Shown: positions 1 through 14,714, counted from the stretch's first letter. The stretch is DNA of 64,000 nt from Casuarius casuarius (GCA_003342895.1 PTFA01000009.1:9488505-9552504), one strand, 5' to 3'. The notes: a model not told the origin generated them from the sequence alone. Translations and numbers: made by a program.

Positions 1-3000
1 GACCACGTACACGTACCTCATTTAGTCCGAGCAGCAGGCACAGACTAACTACAGAAACACAAAGTTCCATTCAAGCTAATTTATCTTATTTCTCAGCTAC
101 TTCGCTTCTGATGTCCCACACTATTCATTTAAAGTTAACTTCAGCATCTTTTCGGTACACTGCCAACTACAGTTATATATACCCTTATATTACTTGTTCC
201 TTCTGACATGCCTGTAGGCAAATGAGCCCCGTGAGGGCGGCAACATGAGCTGCATTAACCAGTCGCCTGGTCCCTGAATCATTAAAACTCAACACAGCTC
301 TGTGAGGGACATAAAAAGGGACAGCAAGACTGTCTGACTGGTGGTAATCAAACTATGAACGCACAGAAGTTGTCTACATTTGCAGAGTCAATTGCCATTT
401 CTACAGGAATACAGTGAAGCTATATGCGATACACGACCTCTTCAAACATCCCTCATTTTTCTAGGAGGCTTACCATTTTATCATTCCTGATTAGTGGAGA
501 CTGAAAATCAGCAAGTATGTTATAACTGAAAACATTAGGAAGTGATACGTCATGAAATATCTGTGTAAATAGGCCCTATATAAATTTGACAAGAGGGGAT
601 TTTCTGTTTGCATGTCCAGGAGTAAGTTCTTCAGAAGAATGACTGCATCCTCTGCATGCCATTGTACACCCTTTCACATGAAAGATAAGCCTGCAGTACA
701 TGAAAGTATGCGTTATTTTAGGTTTAACAGCATGAAAACCTCAATTAAAACAAGATTATGTTATATACTAGCTCTAAAACATTATGTATATAACATGTAG
801 ATAGAGATATATTGTATATAACATACGGTTTCAAATAAGGTGAGCACCTGGAAAAGTTTTTATGGATTTTGGAATTGTAAATTCCTTTCCTAAAAGGAAA
901 GAGATTGACAGGATCCTATAAATCCATCACATAGGTATTTTTTAATCAATTCCCATTACTTCTCAATGATATGATAGCAAACATTCAGCTGGGCATGGAG
1001 GGACTTATTAAGACAGAGAAGTGTGTGGGAGGAGAAAATGAAGAGGACAATGTGGATAAAAAAATGGAAAAGGGGGATGTGCACATGCCTAAGAGATGGA
1101 GTGTGTGAGGGAAGCTGATAACAGAAAGAGTGGGCAGCTGGGAGAAAGGAGAGAAAGAAACTGAGAAAGAAGTTCATCTTGAGAAAGAAGCACTGGCAGA
1201 GTGCACAAAATGGATACAAAGACCTCAAAGTAGAGGATAGGATAGAATTAAAAGCCAGCAACAAAACAAGAGGGAAAAAAAGAAAAATAAGAGTCAATAG
1301 GGTCTAGGGTTTCAAAGGATGAAAATGGGAGTAAGGAATCAGATAAGAATCAGATAAAAATGAGACAGCTTTGACATAAGATACAACAACAGTGAGGAAA
1401 GAGCGCAGTATTTATTTATTCTTCTCCCTACCTGCCAATCTGTATTTCAAATGCAGTGCCCAGGATTTAGGTCTAAAAGTGAGTTTTGTTGTGCAGTGTT
1501 GTCAATGCTTTTTGCTTTGCTTTGTTTCAAAGGAGAGAAGTTAGACAAGAAGAATCAAAAGCAACATCTTGTCAACAACATCAGAATAACTCATCTGATC
1601 CTGCAGTAGCCCATACTGGGAGCAGGTAACCAGTGCTGCAGCATTTATAAAGAAAAGAATTTGAGGCTGAATCCTGTTCTCCAGCACACAGTCATGCAAC
1701 ACCACTGATTTGCCATGCCTATTTGCGTCAAAAAAGCCTGTGGAGGGGCAGGAGGTAGAAGCTGCTAACAGCAGGATGTAGTCTCCTCTCGTCCAGACAT
1801 TTAAACTAATTCCCTACTGAGTACAGACAATCTGTCAACAAGGGAAGCGCAGGATAGAAGCACTGAGAAGCACCTAGAAGCACTGAGGAATACACCTCAA
1901 ACAGCCAGATTTCACTACCAGATCACTGAATCCTGATGGTTTGTTAGAACAGCTCCGGTGGGATTTCTTTGATACTGCAAACAAGCTTTCAGGAAAGTAA
2001 ACCCAGCTCTCCTCCTTCCCTGGGACTCACCATCTAGTTTTGCCAAGTAGTCTGCTATATTAAGATATGAGGCAGCAATGCTGGCTGGGCCACTTTTCCA
2101 TCATGTTTGGCCTCCCTTGGGAGTTGCTCCATTCTTACATATCTACTGAGAAACTGCTTGTTCTGCCTGGCTTTCCTCAGTTTCTGTTTTTAGCTGTGCC
2201 TTTAACCTCACACAAACCAGGCCAGATTTCGCATGACGTGGGCACAGACCTGTCTGATTTCAGTTCTCAATCATATTTCTTTGAAATCAGAACCAGCTTC
2301 CTCTTGCTCCACTCCTAACATTTCCTAGATGATTTCCTGACATTTTCATGTGCCTTTCCATAAACTCCCAACTTCACTATATAACTCCTTCCCAATATAA
2401 AAAGCGCTATTATTAATTCCTAGTAATGGCTCCTAGGATACCGGTTAACGAAGGTTTGTTTGTTTGTTTTTTTAATATACCTGCCATACTTGTATCAATT
2501 TCTAGGCAAAAGTGGAAAATTTAGGGACAAAATGGCAAAGGGCATTGTAGCCACTGGAAAAAAAAACCCAGATTGGGACTATTCAGAATGAAAGCATCTC
2601 CTTACCTACGTGTCTGCTGCTGTCAAATTACAGTGCCTTTCTTACATGAGGAAATAACTGGAGCTAGAGACTTCTGGCACAGCCCTCAGAAAAGATACAG
2701 CTCAGCTGCTAATGAAGCAGGTGGGAAGCCCGAGTGAGCCTGAGAAGCCACAGAAGGAAGTTCAGTGCCTGAAAAGAAGGTCTGACTCTACAGAAGAGAG
2801 GAAGGGGAAGGTGTAATGAGAGATATGGATGACACTGGAAACTTAAAGAGTTGTATGGCTTCTGTGTTATACAACTCTACACAGATACATATGTATCTTA
2901 CACATGCACAAATATATATGCGCGCATGAAATATATACCTCTCTATATACACATTTATATATCTATCCTTAGTAATACAAAGATTAAGCTGCCAAAGCCT

Positions 3001-6000
3001 AAAAAAGATATTTGGCACCCAAGTCCCATTGATTTCAAAGATCTACAACTCATTTTATAAACTAATAAAGGCAAAGTTCCTCAAAAGTTTTCCTCTTGAC
3101 ATTTCTCAGAGTGCTGACACCACCACGGTACTGAGAATCAGTTCTGATAAACTCAGCAAACACAGGCAGTCCTCTTCTGAATGAGGTAACAGTTGTCAAA
3201 AGATATGCTGGCAGTGGCAGATTCAGGTGGGTATTAAAGAAAAGCCAAGCGTGTTCTGTGCAAATCAGGGACAAAAGAACTTGAACTGGTTGTTCTTGGC
3301 TATATATATAAAGTTACTCAAACTGCAGCTCTAATAGCAGTAATTTTGTATTACAGAGTGTTACTTTATAAGGATTTCACAAAATCACTTTGCAAGACTT
3401 TTACACAGCGTTTTGCACAATATTTTTCAGGCAGAGGCAATGTTCACACTGATACAGACACCAGCTCACTCTGTCCATGCTTCAAGCCAACTGGAAGATA
3501 TGTTAAATGACAAGTGTTACCCCAAGCTAATATGCCGTGTCTCATATTAGGTCAAACTGGGCACTGAATTAACTGCATCCATATGAGGCCTGGTCAGCTC
3601 AAGGCAGAGTGAGATTACCTCTGCCTGTAAAATACCACTAGGTAACTCAGCCAGAGAGTTTTGACTGCATGAGCAATGAAGTTGTAAGGGGCCTTATTCT
3701 GCTGTTGCTCTATTAATGCCAAACCTCTCCCAACATACCAGAGAAAACTCAGATCCACCGATTATAAAATTAAAGGAAAAAGACTGAGAAACTGTTTTAC
3801 CTGTAGTAAATTCTGAAAGTGGAAAAAAAATTGTCTGCTAAGAACTCATCTGTTTTTCTCATTATAATGGAAAGTGTGACAAAATTCTTCTTTGACGCAA
3901 TCCTACTGGAGCAGTTTTAAAGAATATTTTGGCTCTATAAATCTTAATCATTACACTACAATATAGTGCTTGGTGCCTGCTCTATTTCCTTTGTACAAGG
4001 CTTTGACGTGAGAGTAAAGGAGGGATCAGCTGAACTCTGCAGTGTTTCTCTTCCAGCCTAAATCCTCTGGGCAAAGTGGTGTGAAACATGCCTGTGGATT
4101 CAGCAGCAAGTTGTGTGCCTACCCCTCTGCCACATGGGAGCCTGTCCACTGGGGCACTGTGCAAAGCTCGGTCTGGTTTGTCACCAGCAGCGGTTCTCCT
4201 GCCAGAGGACAGCAGGGTCTCGAGGTGGAGGAAGTGGTGAGATGTTTATCTGACATTCCTGAGATCCCTGGAGTTTAAGCTGCTTACACAAAACCATTGT
4301 TTTGTGTAGGTGAGGATAAAAGCTTCAGGTTATTTCCATATCCCCACTGTGATGAAGATATTTTAGTCTTCAAGGTTATTATGTATTATTCAGTGAGTTC
4401 TGCCATCTTTCCCCAAATAGTATTTTCACTCAACTATGCAGCTGGCCAAATATTGCAAAAAAGCATTGGCTGGAAAAAAAAAAAAGTGTATGACAGGAAA
4501 TAGAATTTCCTTTTCTCCAGCTAATGCATTCAGCAAGTTACAGCTACTCGGCTTCCTTCCAGCGTTTGACTTGACCAAGCATGTGGTAGGACAGGCAAGA
4601 ACCTGAAGAACTCAAAATGTTCATTATCACCAGTATTAGGAGTCCCTGTGTTCTTACACCAATAGTTAAATCTTGCCCTCAGTAAGAAATCATCCTTTTT
4701 CCCTGACTGCTATAAATTGTCTTTTGCACAATAGTCCTCTTTACATAGCATAGTGATATTTTTGGATTTTCATGTTCAGCTTTACATGCTATATGAATAC
4801 TGCCTGGCAAGGAAAAACCTGCTATTTTTAATATACAGTAGTTTCATTCTTAACTGGATTTAGTACAGGAATTACTTGTTGCTGTTCCTTTCCCTTGCTG
4901 GATTGTTGTAGCTATTGCCTTCTAAGTTTCCTGCTTGCTTTCCATCCTTTAATCACTATCCAGTGTACTTCGCTATGATTTTACCATGATTTGCATTATC
5001 AGATTGGGTTTCGCCAGGCTTCTACTAACCCATTTTAACTTCTGCACCCACCTAACAATACTTTTTTTTTTCCTCCTGACTTCCAGCCGCAGTGACACCC
5101 CAGAATCATCTGTTGCATCATCCACTTACTTATATCTATCTGCATCATTTAGTAAGAGTCTTCATGTTTCTGCTTGTGTTCAAACCTTATTGAATTTATA
5201 CATAAGATACTCAAGGTGCCAATTTCAGAAACAAAATCATCAATGGTTAAACTTAGTGAGAGGTATGGGGAGCTTTATTCCATTCTTGTACAAATGGATG
5301 CAATTTTGAAATGAATGCACTGAAGCCAGTGGTGCCACCTACATTTTACATCATGTAAAAGAAAATATCATGGACCCCCCTTGCACAACTTGGCTGTGAT
5401 TACAGAATTCCTGTCTGTAGGAATACAGAGGCCCTATCTGAGCATCTTCAAAATACAGCAAGTCTCTCAACTACATGCGGGACTAAGAGCCTGACCCCTG
5501 GAGTACCTCAGGGTCAGTGGATGGATACTGATAGACTTCAACATGCTTTGTATTGGCTTCAAATTCAGATGCCCGTTTGCTACAACTTTCCCAAATACTT
5601 TCACTACATAAACTTGCTTTTAAGAGATCTTCCTCTGAACACAGATTGAATATACATCTGCAAGACACTTCTTTGGATTCAAGGTAAAGCACTCAGATAC
5701 TGTTCTGAGGAATATGATACATAACATCTTAATTCTCATTCAAATATTTCCTGTTTATCTTCATGGAGGACTAACTCAAATATTATTTTGGATTTGATAA
5801 AGGACGGATTAAACAAACACTGATGCCTTTATCATAAAAAGCTGACTCTCAACCAGGTAAGTACAGCACTGCCTACAAGTTTAAGTATTACTATGCAGCC
5901 TTCACTTGCAGTGGTATTTTTTTCCTACAGCCTGCAATTTTTTTTCGGGAATATATAAGCACATCTAATACAGTGGCTTACAGGGAGATTTCAGTCACAT

Positions 6001-7195
6001 TGTAGAGATAACAAATGAGGCATTTCTCATGCCAGCACAGCTATATACTGTATTGCTTCCCCTCCTTAGAACTTGGTAAGAACTTGGGGTCTGAGACACC
6101 ATTTTGTTACTCCGTTATCATGCAGTGATGAAAGAAACAACATTTTTAATTGTTTTCTGTCAGCAAGGTAATGAATTATTTCCCTGGAAAATAGGAGGCA
6201 GCAAAAGCAGGAACAACATGAATACTCAGCAATAAATACAGTTGTCAAAAATGTGACAATCAGTAAAATCAATGTAAAATTTTGCAAAACTGGAAGTGTC
6301 AAGTTATTACTAAAACTCTCACTTAAGGCTCTCAGCTAATCAGCCTTACTAAAGCTGAACAGTTCCTTTAAATTAATGGGGCTTCCTGTGGACTAAGCTT
6401 CTTCTCAGCATGGTAGAGACAAGCAAAAAACTGCAGTGATTTAGAAAGGGATTTTGAAGCAGATCTACAGTAACTCCCAAGGAGCTTCTTCTGATTAAAA
6501 AAATAAAATAAAATAAAATAGAGGGGTAGAAAAAGGTCACACTTGGCTGAAAACAATGAAAGTTTCCACAGGCTTTTGCTAACTTCCTTACTCTGCACCA
6601 AAAAAACTCTTCCAATTTATAGAGAAATTTTCACTTCCTGAACACGACTTTCCCACCTTTTCAAACCAGGTTTTTATCTCAGTATTTTTAAAGCCAGAGG
6701 CATAGCATAAAAAAAGCCAGAAATTGCCACTCAGATGCACTGTCTAAATGTAGTAACACTTTCAGAGTCTGGCTTTCGAGCTCCCCTTCAAGGAGCTCAG
6801 CCTTCGCCTGCTCGGATTCTGAACTAAAACACCGAGAGAAATTATATCACTCATGTTGGCCATAAATACCAACAGCTCTGTCATTCATTTAGAAGCTAAT
6901 GTATTTTTCCATAAAACTTGAGAAAAATGCCAAACTTCAGCCTGTCACTGAGGAATCGTCCTCTTTCATCACAGCCTCACTCATAATCAGCTCCCTGCAC
7001 AACGGGGCTCTGAACCGTAACTGGGGCTCTCAGATACCACCACAATAAACAGTAAATAGCGGAAACAACAACAGGTTTTCCCTTGGAGAGTTGCTTCCAG
7101 GCACTTGTCTCACAGCGATAAGCAAGCATCCAGACAACCAGAGACACAGCCTGTGCTGCTCTTAGAGTAGCTCATACGGCCCCAAATCTCAGGAG
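1..7195. other. Non-coding, AT-rich, no gene seen
   Basis: Only short open frames with no recognisable content. A purine-rich plus-strand tract covers about 1,000-1,300, producing a low-complexity Phe/Leu/Ser frame on the other strand. AT-alternating sequence lies near 774-830 and 2,875-2,970. A 20-base imperfect tandem repeat starts at 1,855. Confidence 0.7.
6497..6520. repeat. AAAAT microsatellite
   Basis: About four tandem copies of the pentamer AAAAT after a short A run. Confidence 0.95.
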
Positions 7196-8229
7196 AGGTG
7201 AGGGAAAAGACTCGTCTCCCGAGGCCCTCTGCTACACGCACATCCCTGCCTGCGCGGCGTTCGCTGCCGGGCCCTCGCTGTTCAGCCTACCCTGCTCTCG
7301 GAGCGACAAACCGAGGAAATGCCGGATCCAGGAAGGCACTGCTTCAGGTGCGGGCAGCTCGCTTGCCCAGTGCTTGCCGCAGGTTTTAGCGTGTCCTCCG
7401 ATCGGCCCCTCAGTTCGGTGGCACTGGCTGTACGTGAGCACCGCTGTCTAACTCAAGGAGCACTGCCGAAACAGGTCACCTGTCAGGGAAAAGCAGCACG
7501 CTATTCAGTAAAACTAGCACTGATTTAGAGCCTAAGGTAGTGAGAAAGAAAGGATAGGTCCTGTTTTTCCCTAAGGCAGGTAAATACCTGTTAGAAAGCT
7601 GTTTCTGAAGGCTTAGGACAGACCGTTCAATGGCACATGCCAATAAAGCCCTGAGCATCCAAAGCAGATTTTGCTCCACGAACAAGTAAATGAGCTCCCT
7701 GCAACCTAAGCAGCACTACACCCAGCTTTCGGCTCCCCTCTGGTGCAGTCTCCCCAGAAGCAAGACTTATTTTGCTAAAGGGTGAAGCAGCTCTGCTCCC
7801 ACAGGAGAGCTTCACTTCCTGCTTCAGGAAAGCTAAGTAGGTTGATTATGTCTGCTGTAGCCCCATAAATCCACGTCCGCTGCTGCCTCAGGGAGAGCCA
7901 TTGCTCCTCCGGGTGATTTCCTGCCCCATTTAGAGAAGATGAACAGCTGGGTATGGGCATTGCAGCTCCAGCAAGCACTTACCTCTCGCCTGCTGCCGCT
8001 CCAGTAACAGCCAGCGCCCAGGAGGGCGGGAGGCAAAGCAAAGCAGCTTTTCTTTTGCGCCAGCTTTTCCAGGCCAAAAGACAAAATGGCAGCCCAGCTG
8101 GGCCTTGGTAGCTGTCTTCCTGAAGACAGGAAGCAAAGCAAAGAAGCCACGTTTTAAACCTGCTCATGAACATCAAAGACCACTGTAATTCGCATGCACA
8201 AAACAAGATACAGAACCCAAGAGCTCAGA

Positions 8230-8530
8230 CAGAGCGGATCCTCTGCTAAAGACCGGGGTGGAGAAGGAGAGCGCGTGGCTCAAGCCACATGAGGTTCACA
8301 CGCAGTTTACGTGTGGCGCCAGCGTCGGGGCCACATTGGGGGCCAGCATTGCTGCTCAGGGTGAGCAGCACACCCGTGCCGACAGCCGTGGCCACGGCGC
8401 TGCTCGCAGCACGGCACGCTCTGCTCCGCACCCCAGCCCTGCTTCCCCCGCCGCGGCAGCCTGCACGCTGCAGGGAGGCAGCACAAACCTTGGCACTGCC
8501 TGCACACAGGCGCCCTAGGGGCTCAGGAAA
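8230..8530. promoter_or_regulatory. Small CpG-rich pocket without visible gene
   Basis: About 22 CpGs in 300 bases by eye, in a locally GC-rich patch inside AT-rich DNA; a weaker GC patch lies at 7,200-7,420. Both strands are open in several frames simply because stops are rare in GC-rich DNA. It could be an orphan CpG island (distal enhancer or unannotated promoter) or a GC-rich decayed repeat. Confidence 0.4.
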
Positions 8531-11500
8531 TCCAGGCACAGCCCTCACCATGCAGACATACAGGTGGAAACACTAACCATCACCAGCAGGTGTGGTAAAT
8601 CCAGGTCATTACAAAGCTCCAGGAACTACATAGCTCTAAGGTTTTCTCTGACAACATATATAGCTCCACTGATACCAACAATGCTACATCAGTTCATACC
8701 TACTGAAAACCAGGTTCAAAATACATTAGGGGAACATTGGTATTTAATAACTTAGTGCTTGTAAGACCTTTTAAGACACACAGTTTTGCACACACAGGGC
8801 AAGTTACCAACAAATATACAGGTCGTTCATACCAGTGCAGAGACATCGCCACCAGTTCTAAACAATCTGGTTTAACTTTCACAGCTGGACACGTCAAACA
8901 GACTACAACCAGCAGAAAAGAAACACCTACAAAAGCAAAGAGCAGATTAGAGAGGCAGCAACAGCAGCTGAGGGAACCATCTACCACAGCTGTGAGATAG
9001 ATCAAGGGAGTCGAGAAAAGCTAAGTACAGTTTCAAACCTTAAATGTCATTAAATGTATTATACAAATAAATAAGGCATTACATGGCTGTGAAAACATTG
9101 ATTTTCTTTCCTGCTTGTTAGCCATGGACTCTGTGACACCACCTGTGGCTAGTTCTGCCAATCATGCTGTTGAAGGGCATGAATGCAGAGTAAAAATAAA
9201 TCAGCTTCTTCCCTCAGCTCAGAGGGAAATTTTCATGTATCAGTGTTTGTGAGGATGTATACATCTGTTTTTCAGCAAACTGTCATAGCAGTATTAAAAC
9301 CTAAACCTATTAATACAAGAGCGCTCTGTGATTCAAAGACATGCCTCACTTGTAAATCTTTCTCCCCAATTTATGCAATCCCTAGAACTAAAACAAGTAC
9401 AATCACAGCAGAGTTTGCACAGCCAGCCATGAATTTCTGCTCTGCGGTCCAACGTAAGGACCACAATAAAGAATGCGTGGACAAGACCTGCAGTATTCTC
9501 CAGGGCTTTAGATCACAGGCCAGCTCTCATCAGAGGATGCTGGCCAAACGCTTTGACAGCAGTAAGTGAAGCTATCCATTAGGAAGCGGTTCCTAAAAAA
9601 GAGACCCCAAAAGGTCACAAGATCAAGAATTTCTCCAACTCTGTCATTCTCAAACAGCACAGGGGTCTGTCTGATCAGGCAACCCTTGCCCACACTGCTG
9701 AGCACTCAAGGTGGCAGGATCTCCCACGAGGTGAAGGAAAAGATCTGCATTTATGTGTACTCTGGGCTTCAGGCAAAAAAACATCGTATCAATGGAGAAA
9801 GTGAAAGCCAAGCATCAGGTCTCTGGGATCACGTTGGGGGGGGGGAATCTTCGTGCCCAGCAGCATCCCAAGCCCTGCTGGTTTTCCTTGTGTTGAACTC
9901 CTTGCTTAAAGGAAATTCTTTTTATCCTGCGACTTTCTGGGTCTAGCACAAGCACCCATCTCCACCTCTGCTGGACCATCCCTGTGACATGGGCTCTGCT
10001 CTCTCTGTGCTATGGAGCAGCAAAACCTGAAGATGAAATCCTGGCCCTAACGAAGCAGATAGTAGCTGTGGCGAGGCCTCGTTCACGGCAAGGTTTTGTC
10101 CTGACCGTATGTGGTAAATCTCAAACATACTGAAGTCAAACAGGTTGCTTGTTAACCCAAACAAGCCTGCTGCTGGAGACTCAGTGGGAAATCTACCTCT
10201 TTCTGCCACTCCCATCCCGAAAGGACCGTGGAGGAGAGGGAGCCTGGAAAGGAGTCAAGCTGGGCTTGACAGCTGGTGGGGAGAAAAGGAGAAAAAAAAT
10301 GAAAGAGATCAAAAGGACTAACGGAGAGGGGTGAAATGTGTTTATTTTACACGTGGTGTTTTACTGTCATTGGAAAGCATTTTCCTTAAAAAAGGAGGCA
10401 AATTGCAATGCAAAGAAAAGTTGGTGATTATAATCCTCTGTGGAAGCCAGGCTGCTGAACTGTTCCTCCGTGTGCCCTGTGCCTTGCAGTCACCCTCCAA
10501 GGCAACAGCTCCCAGCCTCAGGCTTTACTCATCCTAGCCTAGGAAAGGAGAAGGGCAGGCAGGAGAGCTTGTTCAATGATCTCCTGAAGGCTGCCAAGTG
10601 GGAGAATGTGTTTGCCCTGCAAGTTGGAAATTGGAGAAACACACTTCAGGGTCTGAGCACTCAAGAGGATTGCATGAGTCCTGAATCCTACAAGACTTCT
10701 AAGCAGAAAGCTGAAATAACAGAACAAATAGCAAAGTTGCAACAGTTAGCTGTAGGGCTGCCAGGGCTAAGAGCAGTGGGGAACAGCAGGCACAGCAGGA
10801 GCAGCATGCAGGTGAACAGCGAGGCAGTGCAGCAAGGCGAGCAACTGCTGGAGCAGAAGTGTTACCCACAGCAGCATCCCAGCAACTTGAACCAGACCTC
10901 ACTTCTTTGCAGCACTAGAGCCAGAACCCAAAACCTGACACCCCCAAACTGTGAGGTTTTGCTGCTGGAAGGAGAAGCAAGTAGCTGCCTTGAACAGGAC
11001 TATGAAACAGAGTACATTAGAATTGAGTACATTTTATGTTACTTATTTGCTCTTCCCTCAAGATTTTATTTGCCTTTAATAAGGTATTATGCGTTAAACC
11101 AATTGATTCATGTTTGGAAGTGAGGAAAATCAGCTTATTAAGCACCAAGTAGTGTGGTTTAATTTTCCTAAATTTCCAGGTGGGAGCTCAGACCAGTGTT
11201 TTACTCATGATCCCTCTCAATTTGAACACGGTTCCTGCAGCTGCCAAATCCTGGCAGAGGCTTATAACATCTATAACACTAGAATATTCCCTGATAACTA
11301 ATGCCCTGTAACACCAGGTAATACTGGAGAATCTTATAATCTTACAGTCATTGGGCTTTTTCAGCTACTCTATAGAAGTCAGGCCACAGAGCCTAGCTCT
11401 TTTATCCTGGCTAGCTGTATTTTAGTTGGAGACAAGAATACCCTAGATATACACGGCAGAAATTAAACTGAGAAGCTGAAAGATGTGCGGATGATGAGAT

Positions 11501-14500
11501 GCAAAACGGCAGTCGGGAGGTGGTGGTCCCTGAGATAGGCTGCCAAAGATTCCCACAGGAGACATTACTGATTCCCTCCATCGGTATATGCCAGAGACCT
11601 TTGGTTTCCATAGATCAACAGTGTTAAGCAGCTTTCTGGAAGCACTCAGCAAATCTATCATTTTCATGATTTAGAGAAAGAGAAAAAACAGTTGCAATGT
11701 TAATTCTCCTCTAAAACAGAGCCAGGGGCTGAAACACATACTGTTTCCCACTGTCAAGGATTCCCAGTGCTCTTAGGCTTTGACATTGTACAAGGTACCA
11801 GAAGACTGCAATTTTTGGTTTTAGTGTCAAAATGGATATTTCATTAAACAACCTTAAAGACCATCCTCCTCTCTTTGCCATTAATCCTTCTGTCTATAAC
11901 ACTCCTACCATCTAAAATTTGCCATTTCTAAAATACGTTTTTCTTCTTGCTATGAGAACAGCTACTCAAAGTGAAAATATCAAGTGAATGTGACTCTGTT
12001 TCACTGATGTCAGAAAAGGAACAGAATCTCAAACTAAACAAAGAAAATTTGTGTGTCATCTGTCCTACCCTGCAAAAGAGTGGTATGATACACTGAGGTC
12101 CATAATGCTCCTTACAACACAGCTCCTTTTTGTATGTTTGAAACATTGCACTTTCAAGGATATTTTTCCCCATTCACAATAAACTGAATAAAATGGCTTT
12201 GAACAAAATTGCCTAACATAACAAAAAGTTGCAGAGCCATTGTTACAACTTCAAACATCCACCCCATTTCCTACTCCATCTCAATGCAATTGAAGACACT
12301 TTTTATGCTGCAATGATCGAACTACTACAATGCACACACAGTACAAAAGCTAAGAAAAACATTCAGGGTGTTATTAAGTGTCAGTAGAAAATCTTACAGC
12401 ACTTAAAGTATCCAGTTATTTTTACCTGGGGTTCTGGTGATTAACAAGCTGTGAATGTCAGATCCATCTAACTCGACCTGAAAGTATAGGAGAGGGAACT
12501 CAGGAACAGGTCCTTAGCACCACTTACTGAAACAATACAAGAGTAAGAATTATTATTATTGCTAGTTCCACTATTGTACTCCAATTCAACTGAAAAGCTG
12601 CCCTCCAACAGCACAAAGGTGAGTCAAATGCCGCAGGAGATGAAGTAACCAGCTTTACTCTCCAGTTTAGCTTACAGGTTTAGCATCTTTTAAGATGAAA
12701 CTCTTAACAATCAACATTCTTTGTATTCTTGACATATGCAGGAGTTTTTAATTCATAGCTGTGCCTTCTCCCCCCATGAAAGAAAGCATCTGAGTTTTAT
12801 GAATATCAATTCAAATAAGAAAATGGTGCAGACTACTTAACATGCCTCACCATGTACTATCAACAGACCACATGCCTCCCAAACAAAGTACCTTACCAAA
12901 GCGGAGGAAAGTGTCTGCTTCAGGAAGAAGTGCATAGCTGGGAGCCACTTTTCGGTAGAAAACATCTTTCCAAATGGAATATTATTTACACTTGATGGCT
13001 TCCATTAGGTGACAAAACTTTTTATGGCATTAAGTCTCTTTTATTACAGCACTAGAGTTATCTCACACTTGTAATAATTAGTAGCACATTTTTTTTCCTT
13101 CCCCAGCCTGTATTTTCTAGTTGTCTAAGCAACAACTACCGAACTATTATGGTCTGCTGACCTGCTTGGAACAAAGCAAGGCAGCCACCGGCAGGTAAGA
13201 AAAGAAAGAGAGGCAGTTGCAGTGACTGGAATTTGTCACTGTGATATGATTCACCACTAACTTATGTGGGATGCTACACAGCACAGACAAAATCCAAGGA
13301 CATATTGAAGTTCATTCTCTAAATTTTCTCTTTTGCTTATAGGTGGGGCTCAATTCACAGGATTTCCCTTTCCTCTCCTGTTACAGATCTTCAAGGTCAC
13401 TTACCCAACAGGGACCATGGGTTTAAAACAGTTTGAGCAACAGCAAAGTTTCACCCCAGCTGACTAGGTCTGTGCTGTATGCTAGGGACAGCTCGGGCCA
13501 CTTCAGTATAGCAATTTTTTGGAACTGCACAGTTTAGCATGAATCACTGTTTGTTCACATAAAGGCAGCATCTTCCTTCCACAGATCTTGCACTCCACAT
13601 CACAGCATACCCAGTCTGTGTATCTTTTCTAAGATTACTGTTGCATGTTCAGCAGTAAAAAGTCACAGTACAGTCATTCTGCAGGCAAACAGCACCTCAG
13701 AGCTGCAATAGCTGAGCCTGCACCCTCTCCAAGAGCTTGCACGCTCGTGCTCCCAGCACAGCCAACATTACAATCTCTCCTCCTCCTCCTCTGCCCTGGT
13801 GAGTGTACGAGCAGCGAATATCCAGTGGTCTGCCCTTATGCATAACTACTGAAAGCATGGCCACTGCTGGCAATCAGAGGCTCCCCTCAGATAAAAGCTT
13901 CCCATATTGCAGTGTCAAGGTCATCATCTGTATATATGTCATAGATGCACATGTTGAAGCTGTCAGGCTGCTTTTTCATGAAGGAAATTTAGTGCCAGCA
14001 AAACAGGCTGACGACACTGCAGACTGAAAGCCTCTATCCTCTGCACGGCCTGAATGATGAAAAGCACAGCTCCCGGGGGCCGCACGGCCCTGGGGGCAGA
14101 GCTGCGGCTGAGTCCCGGCCCCGCAGGAAGAGGCAGAGCTCCCTGCTGCAGAAATAAGGTGTGTGTAGGGGGGTGTCCTTTGTCTTTCTTTTGGTTAATG
14201 AATAACTAAAATAAGAGGGGTTTTGTTTTGTTTTATCTTCTACAGGGCAGAGTTAAAGGTGTGCTGCATTCTGGAAAGGGATGCCTTGCCAGCAATCTGC
14301 ACAACATGCAGACAAACCTCTATGCAACTATTGCTAGAATTTGTTAGAAATACATAATTTTGAGCTTACTGATCCTCCAGTTTCCAAGCATTTGCCTCTG
14401 TATCCATGAGGGCATTGTAAAGATTCTGTCTCGGCAACTGGCCAGCCTCTCGTAGCCCCCCGAGCTGTTTCCCCCAGCTTCCCCCAAGCCCTGGAGACAG

Positions 14501-14700
14501 GGCACCCGTCTGCGCAGGCCTCCCTTTGAGCCCTGCCAGGCTGCTTCTCCATTCCTGAATACATATGAATTAAAAAGCACAGGGTGAGACAGCAATGATC
14601 TAAAAGGTTGTGCCAGCAGGAGTGATGGTGGAGAGAACTAAACTGGGAAAAGGTGATGCAGTTTACCAAATCATTGCAATTTACATTAAGGTCAGGATGA
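8531..14700. other. Non-coding, no recognised gene
   Basis: Contains one long open frame (10,440-11,123, plus strand, ATG at 10,674) that resembles nothing I know, and a stretch of about 1.4 kb (12,180-13,640) with no open frame of note. Repeats were not recognised. Confidence 0.6.
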
Positions 14701-14714
14701 ACACAAAAGGCAAA

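Noticed and set aside
956..1297. Minus-strand Phe/Leu/Ser-rich frame that looks like membrane segments
   Set aside because: It is the translation of a purine-rich low-complexity tract; hydrophobicity follows from the pyrimidine bias of the complementary strand.
6373..6615. Overlapping minus-strand frames across an AAAAT microsatellite
   Set aside because: The microsatellite supplies the Phe/Tyr/Leu run; no protein similarity.
9183..9569. Plus-strand frame of 128 codons with several Cys
   Set aside because: The Cys spacing fits no zinc-binding pattern I know, and there is no domain resemblance.
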